The notes beneath the pieces were generated by a model. It was not told where the DNA came from. It was given only the letters and a program-made list of their open reading frames with translations, and ran no database searches. The position numbers were made by a program, and so were the translations under genes. Shown here one piece after another: positions 1-13,236 of a stretch of DNA of 64,000 nucleotides (within the stretch, counting starts at the first letter, position 1; each line of letters begins with the position of its first letter). The DNA is taken from positions 4,690,698-4,754,697 of the forward strand of contig NC_065564.1 of assembly GCF_022605725.1 (NCBI RefSeq), read 5' to 3'. This DNA comes from Anthonomus grandis grandis. Taxonomy: Eukaryota; Arthropoda; Insecta; Coleoptera; Curculionidae.

Positions 1-2000
1 TAAGAGAAATCAATATTTAAGCTTTTCAGTTTTTCCAAATTTTCTCAAATTCTATGACAAATAGAATTAATTCTTTTGAAATTTTGGATACATTTTATTA
101 TTCTACACAACTTTTATATTAAGCATAATGCTCTCAGATTTTTAGTTTTTTAATAAAAAAATTAAATTAATTTATTATGAAATTTTTACGGGCACTCCCT
201 TGGATTTTTTTGAAATTTTAAGCCTAAAAGGGAAAAAACTTGAATAACTCCCTCCACATTAGTTTCTTGAAAAAATTGGTAATAACCTTTTTGATAAGGC
301 TTCCCAGGTAGTATATGAAACAAAAATTAAAAAGTTGATTTTTCCCAAAGGGCCCGAGAAAAATCAATATTTAGGTTTTTCAGTTTTTTCAAATTTTCTC
401 AAGTTCTATGATAAATAGAATTAATTCTTTTAAACTTTTGGATACATTTTATTATTCCACACAACTTTTATATTAAGCATAATGCTCTCAGATTTTTACT
501 TTTTTAATAAAAAAATTAAATTAATTTATTATGAAATTTTTACGGGTACTGGCCTTGGATTTTTTTGGAATTTTAAGCCCAAAAGGGAAAAAACTTGAAT
601 AACTCCCTCCACATTAGTTTTTTGAAAAAATTGGTAATAACCTTTTTGATAAGGCTTCTCAGGTAGTATATGAAACAAAAATTAAAAAGTTGATTTTTCC
701 CAAAGGGACCGAGAAAAATCAATATTTAGGTTTTTCAGTTTTTTCAAATTTTCTCAAATTCTATGATAAATAGAACCAAATTTTTAAAACTTTTGGATAC
801 ACATAATTATTCCACATAACTTTCATTTGAACCTTAATGCTGTCAGACTTTTACCTATTTCATAAAAAAATAAAATTAACTTTTTATGAAATTTTCATGA
901 GTAGCCCCTTGACTTTTTAAAATTTTAGGTCCAAAAGTGAAAAAACTGAAATAACTCCCTTCCTGTTGGTTTTTCGGAAAAATTGGTAATAACCTTTTTG
1001 ATTAGCCTTATCAAATAGTATACGATAAAAAAATAAAAAGTTAATTTTTTTTCAAAAGGGCTGAGATAAATCGATGTTAATGATTTTCAGTTTTCCGCGA
1101 TTTTCCCCATTTCTTTAGCCGATAGAGCTGATTTTTTTTCACTTTTAGATTCCCCTAATTATTCCTCAAAATTTTTGTTTGAAACAGTTTACTGTGACAC
1201 CTTTAGATTTTTCATAAAAAAATAAAACATAATTTTGATGATATTTTCAAGGGTACCCCCCCCTGGCAGTTTTAATTTGTGACATTTTATGCCCAAAATT
1301 TAAAAAAACTCGCGTCACACTAGTTTTTATAAAAAACTGATTATGACTTTTTTAATTGGGCTTCTTATGTGGTATCCATTCAAAAATAAAAAGTTCAAAT
1401 TTTCTCCTAAAAAGTTCTAAGAAAACTTGGTGCTTACGATTTTCGGTGTTTCGCAATTTTCTCGCATTCTATGACAGGTAGAGCTGATTTTTTTTCACTT
1501 TTAGATTCTCCTAATTATTCCTCAATTTTTTTATTAAAAACATTTTCCTGTCATACCTTTAGATTATCCGTAATAAAAAAATTAAATTCATTTTTACCGG
1601 AATTGACAAGGGTTTTTCCTCCAGACGTGAAATTTTCAGATTTAAAAAAATACTGTTGCTTTAACGTGTATAAATATTTTTTTTTTATATAAAGAAGCAC
1701 AAAAAAAATGTTTTTTATTTCGATATTTTAAGTTATAAAATTTCAAGGTCAAGAGGTAAAACTTTAATAACTCGTTCCCTGTTCGGTTTTCGGAAAATCA
1801 GTAAAAAGCTTTTCAGTTGACTTTTCAATGGCGTAAACGTTGCCAAAATTAAAAATTAAAAAATTTCCCATAAGCTTCCAGGAAAACTGATATTTCTAAT
1901 TGTTGGTTTTGTGCTATTATCTCGACTTTTAATGTTATTTTTCTACATAAAAATACCTATAAAAAAAGATATTTATAATTTTATTATAAAAAGTTATAAA
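1..2000. repeat. Tandem satellite, unit about 354 bp, diverging rightward
   Basis: The landmark GAGAAAAATCAATATTT recurs near 4, 355 and 711, then in altered form near 1063 and 1417, giving a period of 352-356 bp. Each unit also carries a run like AACTCCCTCCACATTAG and a TTTTGGATACATTTTATTATTC block. The first two units are almost identical and later ones are progressively degenerate, as expected at an array edge. The array probably continues beyond the left end of the window. The short open frame at 1471-1692 lies in this repeat and looks spurious. Confidence 0.85.
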
Positions 2001-2650
2001 AGTTATATTAATATTTTTTATAAAAAGACATATTTTTATCTAATTATTTAAAAAAAAATTGCCCTTAAGGGCTTTTTTGTGAACAAAAAAAGCGACTTTT
2101 CAGTCAGATTTTTAACATAAGGGCTATTGTTTTTTAGCCCTTAAACCCATTTTCCCTGTATAATAAGATCCATATAATATTATAATATTATTTTAAAATA
2201 ATTTTAAAACATCCCATATATAGTACCATCCGATGCATAAAATCGATATCGTAAACGCACAATTATGCGGAAAGAATTTGCGATAACATAAACAATGCCG
2301 AGACCCGGGCCGCATTCTTTACGCTAAACTGCGTCTTTATAAAATTTTTTTAACTTTATTCGAGGCTCGGTTACGCGTGCGACACGGTTGCGTCGTAAAA
2401 CGTTTCGAACCGATTTATCGGAAAAAGTCGGAATTTTACTTTAAATCGCGGAAAAAGTGGAAAATCGTCGCCGAAAATCGCGGTGCGTTCGTGTATGGGC
2501 TTTCGTACGTCCGTTGATCCTGATCCCTCTGCGACCTTATGACTGATATGGTCGCCAGAAGGGCCGATCCAGCTATAAGGTAGGAAATTTTTTTCCAAAA
2601 AAAAATTTAAATGTTGATTTATTTTTTGAAAATTTAATCGGTTTGTGCCT
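2000..2650. other. Non-repetitive stretch with a CpG-bearing island
   Basis: From 2000 to 2210 the sequence is A+T-rich and shows no feature. From about 2220 to 2600 it is clearly richer in G+C and CpG than its surroundings. A 75-residue open frame on the minus strand (2371-2598) covers part of this island. I do not recognise its product and see no domain motif. It could be an old exon, a regulatory element or chance. Confidence 0.35.
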
Positions 2651-2699
2651 GATTTATGAAAATAAAGTTTGAATTGTGTTTTTTTTTCCCTTACATTCT

Positions 2700-3330
2700 C
2701 CCATTTTCTAGAATTTTACGTGGCAACCTCGCAACTTTTTTAACACCGACAACAGCGCTTGTGACGCAGTACTGCTTTTCAGTTCGAGATATTTCAGTTG
2801 ACATCATCAGCGCTGTTGTCAGATGTTTTTCTATGGGAAATATTTTAAGGGTTTTTTTTGCTATTTGATTTAATATGTTCAGCGCTGTTGTCACATGAAC
2901 TCTAATTCCTTTTCAGGTCTACATTATTTGGGTATTGTTTTAATGGTTTATTTTTTTGGATCGGTGTCTTTTGGTACATATTTGACGTGCACAGCTCATA
3001 TCTGTCAATCTGTCAATAGATTGGTTAACAGTGGTGGTCATATATGTTTTTTATATGCATTGAGGTTAAATTATGGGAATAATAATAATAATAATAAATT
3101 ATTTTTTTTAAAAATAACGACGTTTATAAAAGGCATATGTGGTCACCACTGTTAATCAAGCTGTTATGAGATTGACAGCTATCATCATATTTTTTTAATT
3201 TAATTTATTAATTTGGCATTTTTTTAAAATTTGATAGTAACGGCAGCTGGCATTTAAATTTGACATTTGATTTGACAGCTATGACAGTTTTTAAAAAATT
3301 TATATTCGTCATTGCTTTATTTTTTTTTTA
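2700..3330. repeat. TGACA/TGTCA-rich edge of the satellite array
   Basis: This stretch contains many copies of TGACA or TGTCA, including TTTGACAGCTATGACAG, and the block CAGCGCTGTTGTCA, but no clear period. An (AAT)n microsatellite lies near 3078-3098. The vocabulary is that of the 183-bp satellite to its right, so it is probably a decayed margin of that array. The small open frames here are unconvincing. Confidence 0.6.
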
Positions 3331-6300
3331 ATTAATTTAATATTATTGCTGGGTTGTCAGATGTTTTTTTTTAGAGTAAAATATATTTTTAAATTTTGTC
3401 CATTTGTTAAATTCATGTGACAACGTTGCATTTTCAAAAATCTGACAGCAACTGCAGGTGGCGCTCTTGTTTGACATTGTTATTCCAAATTTTTGCATTT
3501 ATTATTTTTGATAATTTTTTTTTATTTATTTAAAAATTCTGCTGTATTGCCATATTTTTTATTTTTAAAAAAATATTTTAACTTTGAAAAATATTTTTTT
3601 AATATTATCCATTTGCTAAAATTCAAGTTACAACGTTGCATTTCCTTAAATTTTATTTAACAGCTTTTCCAAATTTTTATAATTGACATCTTTGATTTTA
3701 TTTTTTAAATTCATTTTGATATTTAAGCTGTGTTGTCAGATTAACGTTGCATTTTTTAAATTTTATTTGATATATGACAGTGTTTCCAAATTTTTATATT
3801 TTATATAAATATTTTTTTTTTAATTTATTAAATAATTATGCTGTGTTGTCAGATTTTTTTTTTACAGTAAACTTTGCGAAATGTTTTTTAAAATATTATC
3901 CATTTGTTAAAATTCATGTGACAACGTTGCATTATTTTTTAGTTTTACTTGACATCTGACAATTTTTCCAAATTTTTATATTTGACATTTTTGATTTATT
4001 TTTCTTAATTAATTTAAAAATTATGCAGTGGTGTCAGATTTGTTTTTTTTACAGTAAACTTTGCAAAATAATTTCTTAAATATTATCCATTTGCTAAAAT
4101 TCAAGTTACAACGTTGCATTTTCTTAAATTTTATTTAACAGCTTTTCCAAATTTTTATAATTGACATTTTTGATTTTATTTTTTAAATTCATTTTGATAT
4201 TTAAGCTGTGTTGTCAGATTAATTTTTTTTACAATAAACCTTGCAAAATATATTTTTAAATATTATCTATTTGTTAAAATTCATGTGACAACGTTGCATT
4301 TTTTAAATTTTATTTGATATATGACAGTGTTTCCAAATTTTTATATTTTACATAAATACTTTTTTTTTAATTAATTAAATAATTATGCTGTGTTGTCAGA
4401 TTTATTTTCTTTTACAGTAAACTTTGCAAAATATTTTTTTAAATATTATCCATTTGTTAAAATTCATGTGACAACGTTGCATTATTTTTAAGTTTTACTT
4501 GACATCTGACAATTTTTCCAAATTTTTATATTTGACATTTTTGATTTATTTTTCTTAATTAATTTAAAAATTATGCAGTGGTGTCAAATTTGTTTTTTTT
4601 ACAGTAAACTTTGCAAAATAATTTCTTAAATATTATCCATTTGCTAAAATTCAAGTTACAACGTTGCATTTTCTTAAATTTTATTTAACAGCTTTTCCAA
4701 ATTTTTATAATTGACATCTTGGATTTTATTTTTTAAATTCATTTTGATATTTAAGCTGTGTTGTCAGATTAATTTTTTTTACAATAAACCTTGCAAAATA
4801 TATTTTTAAATATTATCTATTTGTTAAAATTCATGTGACAACGTTGCATTTTTTAAATTTTATTTGATATATGACAGTGTTTCCAAATTTTTATATTTTA
4901 CATAAATACTTTTTTTTTAATTAATTAAATAATTATGCTGTGTTGTCAGATTTATTTTCTTTTACAGTAAACTTTGCAAAATATTTTTTTAAATATTATC
5001 CATTTGTTAAAATTCATGTGACAACGTTGCATTATTTTTAAGTTTTACTTGACATCTGACAATTTTTCCAAATTTTTATATTTGACATTTTTGATTTATT
5101 TTTCCTAATTAATTTAAAAATTATGCGGTGGTGTCAGATTTGTTTTTTTTACAGTAAACTTTGCAAAATAATTTCTTAAATATTATCCATTTGCTAAAAT
5201 TCAAGTTACAGCGTTGCATTTTCTTAAATTTTATTTAACAGCTTTTCCAAATTTTTATAATTGACATCTTGGATTTTATTTTTTAAATTCATTTTGATAT
5301 TTAAGCTGTGTTGTCAGATTTTTTTTTTTTTAAATAAACCTTGCAAAATATATTTTTAAATATTATCTATTTGTTAAAATTCATGTGATAACGTTGCATT
5401 TTTTAAATTTTCTTTGATATATGACAGTGTTTCCAAATTTTTATATTTTACATAAATAATTTTTTTTAAATTAATTAAATAATTATGCTGTGTTGTCAGA
5501 TTTATTTTCTTTTACAGTAAACTTTGCAAAATATTTTTTTAAATATTATCTATTTGTTAAAATTCATGTGACAACGTTGCATTTTTTAAATTTTATTTGA
5601 TATATGACAGTGTTTCCAAATTTTTATATTTTACATAAATACTTTTTTTTTAATTAATTAAATAATTATGCTGTGTTGTCAGATTTATTTTCTTTTACAG
5701 TAAACTTTGCAAAATATTTTTTTAAATATTATCCATTTGTTAAAATTCATGTGACAACGTTGCATTATTTTTAAGTTTTACTTGACATCTGACAATTTTT
5801 CCAAATTTTTATATTTGACATTTTTGATTTATTTTTCTTAATTAATTTAAAAATTATGCGGTGGTGTCAGATTTGTTTTTTTTACAGTAAACTTTGCAAA
5901 ATAATTTCTTAAATATTATCCATTTGCTAAAATTCAAGTTACAACGTTGCATTTTCTTAAATTTTATTTAACAGCTTTTCCAAATTTTTATAATTGACAT
6001 CTTTGATTTTATTTTTTAAATTCTTTTTGATATTTAAGCTGTGTTGTCAGATTAATTTTTTTTACAATAAACCTTGAAAAATATTTTTTTAAATATTATC
6101 CATTTGCTAAAATTCAAGTTACAACGTTGCATTTTCTTAAATTTTATTTAACAGTGTCTCCAAATTTTTATATTTTACATAAATATTTTTTTTAAAATTA
6201 ATTAAATAATTATGCTGTGTTGTCAGATTTATTTTCTTTTACAGTAAACTTTGCAAAATATTTTTTTAAATATTATCTATTTGTTTAAATTCATGTGACA

Positions 6301-8500
6301 TAGTTGCATTATTTCAAGTTTTACTTGACATCTGACAATTTTTCCAAATTTTTATATTTGACATTTTTGATTTATTTTTCTTAATTAATTTAAAAATTAT
6401 GCAGTGTTGTCAGATTTGTTTTTTTTACAGTAAACTTTGCAAAATAATTTCTTAACTATTCTCCATTGCTAAAATTCAAGTGGCAACGTTGCATTTTTTA
6501 AAATTTTATTTAACAGCTTTTCCCAATTTTTATAATTGACATCTTTGATTTTATTTTTTAAATTCATTTTGATATTTAAGCTGTGTTGTCAGATTAATTT
6601 TTTTTACAATAAACCTTGCAAAATATATTTTTAAATATTATCTATTTGTTAAAATTCATGTGACAACGTTGCATTTTTAAAATTTTATTTGATATATGAC
6701 AGTGTTTCCAAATTTTTATATTTTACATAAATAATTTTTTTTTAATTAATTAAATAATTATGCTGTGTTGTCAGATTTATTTTCTTTTACAGTAAACTTT
6801 GCAAAATATTTTTTTAAATATTATCCATTTGTTAAAATTCATGTGACAACGTTGCATTGTTTTTAAGTTTTACTTGACATCTGACAATTTTTCCAAATTT
6901 TTATATTTGACTTTTTTGATTTATTTTTCCTAATTAATTTAAAAATTATGCGGTGGTGTCAGATTTGTTTTTTTTACAGTAAACTTTGCAAAATAATTTC
7001 TTAAATATTATCCATTTGCTAAAATTCAAGTTACAGCGTTGCATTTTTTTAAATTTTATTTAACAGCTTTTCCAAATTTTTATAATTGACATCTTGGATT
7101 TTATTTTTTAAATTCATTTTGATATTTAAGCTGTGTTGTCAGATTTTTTTTTTTTTAAATAAACCTTGCAAAATATATTTTTAAATATTATCTATTTGTT
7201 AAAATTCATGTGAAAACGTTGCATTATTTTTAAGTTTTACTTGACATCTGACAATTTTTCCAAATTTTTATATTTGACACTTTTGATTTATTTTTCTTAA
7301 TTAATTGAAAAATTATGCAGTGGTGTCAGATTTGTTTTTTTGACAGTAAACTTTGCAAAATATTTTTTTAAATGTTATCCATTAGCTAAAATTCAAATGA
7401 CAACGTTGGATTTTTTAAATTTCATTTGACATCTGACAGTTTTTCCAAAATTTAATATTTGACAGTTTTGATTTTTTTTTAACAAATTTAAATTTTTATG
7501 CTGTGTTGTCAGATTTGTTTTTTTTAAACTAAACTATGCAAAATATTTTTGAAATATTATATATTTGCTAAAATTCATGTGACAACGTTGCATTTTTTTT
7601 ATTTCATTTGACATCTTTGACAGATTTTCGAAATTTTTATATTTGACATTATTAAGTAATTTTTTTAAGTAATTTATTAACTATGCTGTATTGTCAGATT
7701 AATTTTTTACAGTATAATTTGCAAAATATTTTTTTAATTTGATCCATTTGCTTAAATTAATATCACGACGTTGCAATTTATTAAATTTTTAAAATTCATT
7801 TAACATCTTTGACAGTTTTTCCAAATTTTTATATTTGACATTGTCTTTATTTTTTTTAAATTAATTTAATAATTATACTGTGTTGTCAGATTTATTTTTT
7901 GTACAGTAAACTTTGTAAAGTATATTTTCAAATATTATTTATTTGCTAAAATTCGTGTGACAACGTTGCATTTTTTTAATTTTATTTGATATATGACAGT
8001 GTTTCCAAATTTTTATATTTGATATTTTTCATTTTTTTTTAAACTCATTTAATATTTATGCTGCGTTGTCAGATTTGTTTGTTTTTTTTACACTAATCTA
8101 TGCAAAATATTTTTTTAAATATTATCCATGTGCTAAAATTCAAGTGGCAACGTTGCATTTTTTTAATTTCATTTGACAGTTTTTCCAAATCATTATATTT
8201 GACATTTTTTATTTGTTTTTTTTTATTAATTTAATATTCAGGCTGTGTTGTCAAATCTGTTTTTTTTACAGTAAATTTTGAAAAATATCTTTTTAAATAT
8301 TCTGCATTTGCTAAAATTCATGCGACAACGTTGCATTTTTTTAAAATTTGACATCTTTGACAGATTCTCCAAATTTTTATATTGGACATTATTAAGTTAT
8401 TATTTTTTTATTAATTTATTAACTATGCTGTGTTGTCAGATTAATTTTTTTACAGTATAATTTGCAAAATATTTTAATTAAATATTCAACGTTGCAATTT
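3330..8500. repeat. 183-bp satellite with 550-bp higher-order trimers
   Basis: The block GCTGTGTTGTCAGATT recurs about every 180-187 bp; examples are near 3840, 4024, 4206, 4387, 4575, 4755, 4938, 5125, 5305, 5487, 5670, 5857 and 6038. Three monomer types alternate. One has GCAGTGGTGTCAGATTTG, one has GTCAGATTAATTTTTTTTAC and one has GTCAGATTTATTTTCTTTTAC. This makes a trimer of about 550 bp (4024 to 4575 to 5125). Every monomer also has GTGACAACGTTGCATT, whose CAACGTTG core is palindromic, and TTCCAAATTTTTATA. Homogeneity is highest at 4-7 kb and falls towards both edges. Confidence 0.92.
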
Positions 8501-9360
8501 ATTTGACATTTAACTTAACATCATACACGGCGTTGCCAGACTTTTTTTGACATATTTTATTGGGTTTTCAAATTCAATTTTATATTATTTTGAGCTGTGT
8601 TGCCAAATAAGTTTTTTTTTTCAACAATAAAGTATGCACCAATTTTTATAAAATATCATGACAACATTGCAATTAGAAACTGTGTTGTCAGTTTTATTCA
8701 GGCTTTTTATTTCAGGTTTATTTTATGTATTTAATTATTGTGTTATTGCCACATTTTATTGCATTGGTGTCCCTTTTTACATATTGAAAGTAATAAAAGA
8801 TAGATTATTGTCAACGTCACTGAATGACAATGACAGATTATATCTGTCAAAAATGATCAGTTATATCTTTTATAAGAGTTGAGCCTGTGTCATTTTGAGC
8901 AAAATAGCAAAATAACATTACCTCAAAGCTTCAAAAATTGTCTGAAAATGATCTGCCAATGTTATCCAGTGACGTCGACACTTAACCACATTTATTTTAT
9001 TTAGCATATTAAAACATCCGTAAAATGGTTAATTGACACTGTCACTGGCTGTGTCAACAGCTTGAGTGGCAGTGGTGTCAATATATTCCTTTTATGAGAG
9101 TTGAAGTTATGTTATTTTGAAAATCCTTAAATTATAATTAAAAAAAGAAATACTTTTTTACTTTATTATCATTATTATTATTATTATTACTATTAATATT
9201 TTAAAACATGACATTAACGCTTATAAAAGTTTATGTGTTCACCATTGTCAAGCAAGCCGATGACAGTTTGACAGACATGTTGTGTCAACTTTAACCAGTG
9301 ACATTGACAGTTGACACTTATCTCTTGACTTATTTAATCCCTTTTCAAATTGGGCGTGTC
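8500..9360. repeat. Decayed right margin of the 183-bp satellite
   Basis: Isolated pieces of the satellite vocabulary (GTTGTCA, ACAACATTGCA, TTGACAGTTGACA) continue without a period. An (ATT)n microsatellite lies at about 9167-9200. A 74-residue open frame at 8658-8882 is A+T-driven and has no recognisable domain. Confidence 0.6.
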
Positions 9361-10235
9361 CTATAGGGCAGACGAACTCTTTTTTAGCGTTAAAACGGCA
9401 AAACTTCGTACTTGGATTGAAACCAAAATGGCAACCTCTTAAATAGTTTCAAAAAAAATGCACTTAATACTTGTGGTTGTTTTTTCAAATAATCCATTTA
9501 AATTCGTTACATTTTCTCGCTTACTCTCGTTTACGAGCGAATAAGAACCACTTAACCCAACTATTTCTCTGCAAATTTGCTTCCATTTTTCTCTTATTGC
9601 AGAAGTGAAATACGTGAGAACCAGTTAACGCGTCCTGTCACTTTTCCAACTCTTTACCGGATTAATTGCACCTTTTTTCTCTCGATATCTTGTTCCACTT
9701 ATCAGTGCATTTCTTCTCGGTAGATTTATTAACGTATCGCCTTATAATTTAATTACTGTCCAAGATTTAACGGGACGTTATATTTATTAACGGATGAAGT
9801 GCCACTAAAACGTTTCTTTCCATTAGCTATAAAAGTTCATGATGTGTAAAATAGGATATTAATTGAAAAGAAATTAATGGAATTTTCAAAAATGTTAGTT
9901 ATAGAGTGAAATATGTGGCTCGCAGGTTATTTTTACATTAAAAGAAAAGTTGTCTGCTCAATATGCCATGCCCAATTTTCGAAATAAAAAGGATAAAATG
10001 AGTTCATGAAATTACGTCCTATTTTCCACCCTCGAGAAAGTCTCTCTTATTATAAAACCAAATTCGAATAAGTCAGAAATTATTAGCGGCAAAGGGCGTC
10101 CTCCCCCTGCCCTTGCAAAATTGATTCTGAAAAATTGTAAAATTGGAAAAAGGACTCGTAAATTTTTTGAAGCGAAAGATACCTCCCTTTAGATTGGGGA
10201 ATATTGAAATATGAAATGATTAAGCTAAATTGACA
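9361..10235. other. Unique intergenic sequence
   Basis: No repeat period, RNA gene or convincing open frame is visible. Base composition is closer to balanced than in the flanking satellites. I see no feature that I can name. Confidence 0.5.
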
Positions 10236-12170
10236 ATTGGTTGCAGCTTGTTTGAGGAAAGCTTGGCGTGAAAGACTTTCACAGAGTTTCCACGTTATAC
10301 CAGTAATTTTTGAGGTTTTTCAAATAGTTTTTATGGCTAATTTGTGTTTTCCCAGATGTTTTCTGCAAGAAATTCAGTCCAGAAAATTTTCAGTCAAGTT
10401 TAAATCATGTGTGGCATGTTTTTTCCACTAAATTTCTTATTGCTTTCAAGGGATTCAGATTTCTTTGTATTTTTCCGAGTCAACTGAAGTAAATTTCCAT
10501 TTTTTCCAGGCAGTTGAGGTATTTTTTAAAAAGTTGTTCCAGCCAAATCACTTTTTTCTTGATGTAGTTTTGGCTATTTTCGATTTTTCCAGGCAATTGG
10601 AATTTTTTTTTTATTTGATTTTTTTTAAATCGTTTATGGCTATTTTGAGTGTTTCCAGTTATTTTCTTCAAGTAATTCAGGGTATTTTAAATTTTATGCA
10701 AATGACTTGGAAATTTTTTTTTTAATTAATTTAAAAATTATGCTGCGTTGTCAGATTTATTTTTTCTTACAATAAACTTTGCACACTTGTATTTTTTTAA
10801 ATATTATCCATTTGTTAAAATTCATGTGTCAACGTTGCATTTTTTTAATTTTATTTAACAGCTTTTGACAGTTTTTCCAAATTTTAAGATTTGACATTTT
10901 TGATTTATGTTTTTAAATTAATTTAAAAGTTATGCGCTGATATCAGATTTGTTCTTTTTTACAGTATAATTTGCAAAATATTTTTTTCTATTTTATCCAT
11001 TTGTCAAACCAAGCATTTTTTACCTTAAAAATACTTAAAAGATCGAACATTTATTACATGACACCCTGTAGATAGACACATTGATCTTTTATTTTACTCA
11101 CATGTCTATAGTATACATATAGTATAGAAAAAAATGGTTATTAAATATTAAAAAAATTAAAGAGTTATAAATACAAAAAAATTGGAAAAGGGGAAATAAT
11201 GGAAATATCCTAATCAAAATAGCAATTTTTCATATTTTTTTTGTCTGTCTTATTTTCCTTAATTACTTCAGGTTCATATTTCGTTTCCAGGTAATTTTTC
11301 CAGCTTTTTTATCATTTTGTTTAAGTAGCTTATCTTGTTTTTTCCCGATTTTCAGTAAATTCACCGGAGCATTTTATCTATTTTTCCAACAAATCAAAGT
11401 AGGTTTTTATATTTTTTACCCTTATTTCCTTCAAGTAATTCTGGGTGCTTTTCTTTCTTTTTCCAAGCAATTGGAGTCAATCAATTTCTAATTTTTTTCA
11501 AATAGTTTTTGGCTATTTTTCCTTTTCCCAGTCATTTGAAGTAATTTTTTATTTTTTCCAAGCAATTGAAGTCCATGTCTTTTAAATTTTCCACCCAATT
11601 ATTTGTTTTCCTCAACCAATTCTGGGTAATTTTTCGTTTGCCTATTTTCGCTTTTTCAAGTAAATTTCTAGTCAACTGGACTAATTTTTCATTCTTTCCA
11701 GGCAGCTGAGGCATTTTCTTAAAATGTTTTTCTAGCCAAGTTACATTGACGATGGATCGTACCTTATTTGAGGAAAATTTGGTGCCCTCTAGACTCGTAG
11801 AGTTTCCACGGTACATATACCATTGATGATTGAAATATGATTTTTCAAATTATTTTCTAGGCAGTTTTTCCCAGTCAGTTCGAGTAACTTTTCATGTTTT
11901 CCATACACCCAAGTCATGCGTTATCTACTTTATAGCGCCATTTTGCTTTTTTGGGCAGTTGAGGTATATCATTTATATTTTCCAGCTAAATCCTTATATT
12001 TAGGTTATTTTTGATTTTTCCGAGGTAATTACAGTAAATTTTAATTTTTCTCCAGACAGAGAGTTGAGATTTTTTTTTTTAATGATTTCTAGGTAAATCC
12101 CTATTTCCTTCAGGCGCTTCTAATTATTTTCACTTTTCCTGTTTATGTAATTTTTTCTAATTCTTTTAAA
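10236..12170. repeat. Irregular TTCCAGG-CAGTTGAAG repeat field
   Basis: The field is made of degenerate copies of a unit of roughly 40-60 bp around TTTTTCCAGGCAGTTGAAGT, for example near 10505, 10587 and 11696. Spacing is irregular and the copies are strongly diverged. Each copy joins a T-rich tract to CCAGG and so resembles a 3' splice site. Open frames here on both strands (such as 11532-11816 minus) are made of repeat sequence and are not credible genes. The same family fills several other intervals of this window. Confidence 0.75.
10722..11010. repeat. Isolated copy of the 183-bp satellite (about 1.6 monomers)
   Basis: The blocks ATTATGCTGCGTTGTCAGATT, AATATTATCCATTTGTTAAAA and GTCAACGTTGCATTTTT occur in the same order and spacing as in the 3.3-8.5 kb array. 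A second partial monomer starts at about 10925. The copy sits alone inside the TTCCAGG field, which points to transposition or gene conversion of satellite monomers. Confidence 0.85.
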
Positions 12171-12177
12171 CAGTGTA

Positions 12178-12199
12178 CAGTAATGGCCAAAAGTAGATA
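12178..12199 (+). repeat. Left terminal inverted repeat of the Tc1-like element
   Basis: It begins CAGTAATGGCCAAAAGTA immediately after the TA at 12176-12177. It pairs with the right terminus with one mismatch over about 22 bp. Confidence 0.9.
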
Positions 12200-12355
12200 G
12201 ACAAATGGTTTTTTAAAAAAATCAAAGGAAATAAAAATTCTATAATAAAGATATTTAAATATATTATGGACAACATAAACATGTATGAAAATAATAAAAC
12301 ATTCTTTAGTAACAATCACCTAATTTGGTAAATAATAAGAAATAACTAAATATAC

Positions 12356-12384
12356 GCTGGACAAAAGTAGCCAAAGAGACAAAT
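12356..12384 (+). repeat. Subterminal direct repeat of the Tc1-like element
   Basis: The segment repeats TGGMCAAAAGTAG and AGACAAAT from the left terminus in the same orientation, about 180 bp inside. This matches the IR/DR transposase-site arrangement known for some Tc1-like elements. No matching internal site remains at the right end. Confidence 0.65.
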
Positions 12385-12455
12385 TTCAAAAATAACCAAT
12401 TCTCTTTTTTTTTCAAAGTATTTTTTTTTAATTACAAACTAAACCATCTACAACA

Positions 12456-13216
12456 TTAGTATTTTGTAAAATACCCATTATTGTCTATTACAGCCTGACA
12501 TCTACGTGGCATTGATTCAATAAGATTGTCTATGAGTTTAAAACCAATATTTTTCCATTTCTGTTGCAACCGTTCGAATAATTCACCTTTATTTGAATAG
12601 TTTGTATCCCTATTATCACAATCTACAATTTCCCATACATCTTCGATGGGATTAAGATCGGGTGACTGGGACGGTCATTTTAAAACTGGTATTTTTTCTT
12701 CTTCAAAAAATTGCTTCATAATTTTGGAGGAATGCTTCGGGTCATTATCTTGCTGGAATTGGAATCTCAATGGTAAATTGTCTTCGACATCTCTGAGAAT
12801 ATCCCTGTACATAAACCTGTCCATTATGCCCTCTATGCGATGTGACGGGCCCATTCCATAACCTGAGAAGCAACCCCAAACCAACACTGATCCACCTCCA
12901 TGCTTAACTATGGGTTTCGTGTACTTGGGATTCAAACGCTGACCAGAAACTTCGATTCGTCGCTCCAGCAAACACGTTTCCATTTATGCTTTGTCCAGTG
13001 TATATGCTGACGGGCTAAGCGATTCTTTTTTGAAAGCAATGGTTTTTTTGCTGGCCCACGTGCAAATAGATTCTCTTCTACCAACCTTCGTCTTACAGTC
13101 CTTGAGGACACATTACAAATCCCTAGAGCCTGTAATTCTATCTGAATTTGACGAGAAGTCATGAAAGGGTTATTCTGGCTAATTTGTTTTAATTTGCGTA
13201 CAGCTCTAATGTCCAT
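12456..13216 (-). pseudogene. Tc1-like transposase, 5'-deleted, frameshifted, with internal stop
   Basis: The parent enzyme is a DDE transposase that cuts and rejoins element ends in the nucleus. The first open part starts at the ATG at 13216, preceded in frame by SGRPKK. It carries the second helix-turn-helix (residues about 14-50, with SSRTVRRRL) and the first catalytic Asp in CWSDESKF (residue 86). Near 12945-12950 the frame is lost, and the segment normally found between SKF and NPKYTKP is shortened. The second part has VKHGGGSVLVWGCFSGYGMG and the second Asp in QQDNDPKHSSK. A TGA at 12675-12677 stands where the family has a Trp codon. Beyond it SPDLNPIEDVWE gives the catalytic Glu, 34 residues after the second Asp, and the frame runs to a TAA at 12456-12458. 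The enzyme is dead. Confidence 0.92.
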
Positions 13217-13236
13217 TTTTTTTGGTCGACCAGATT

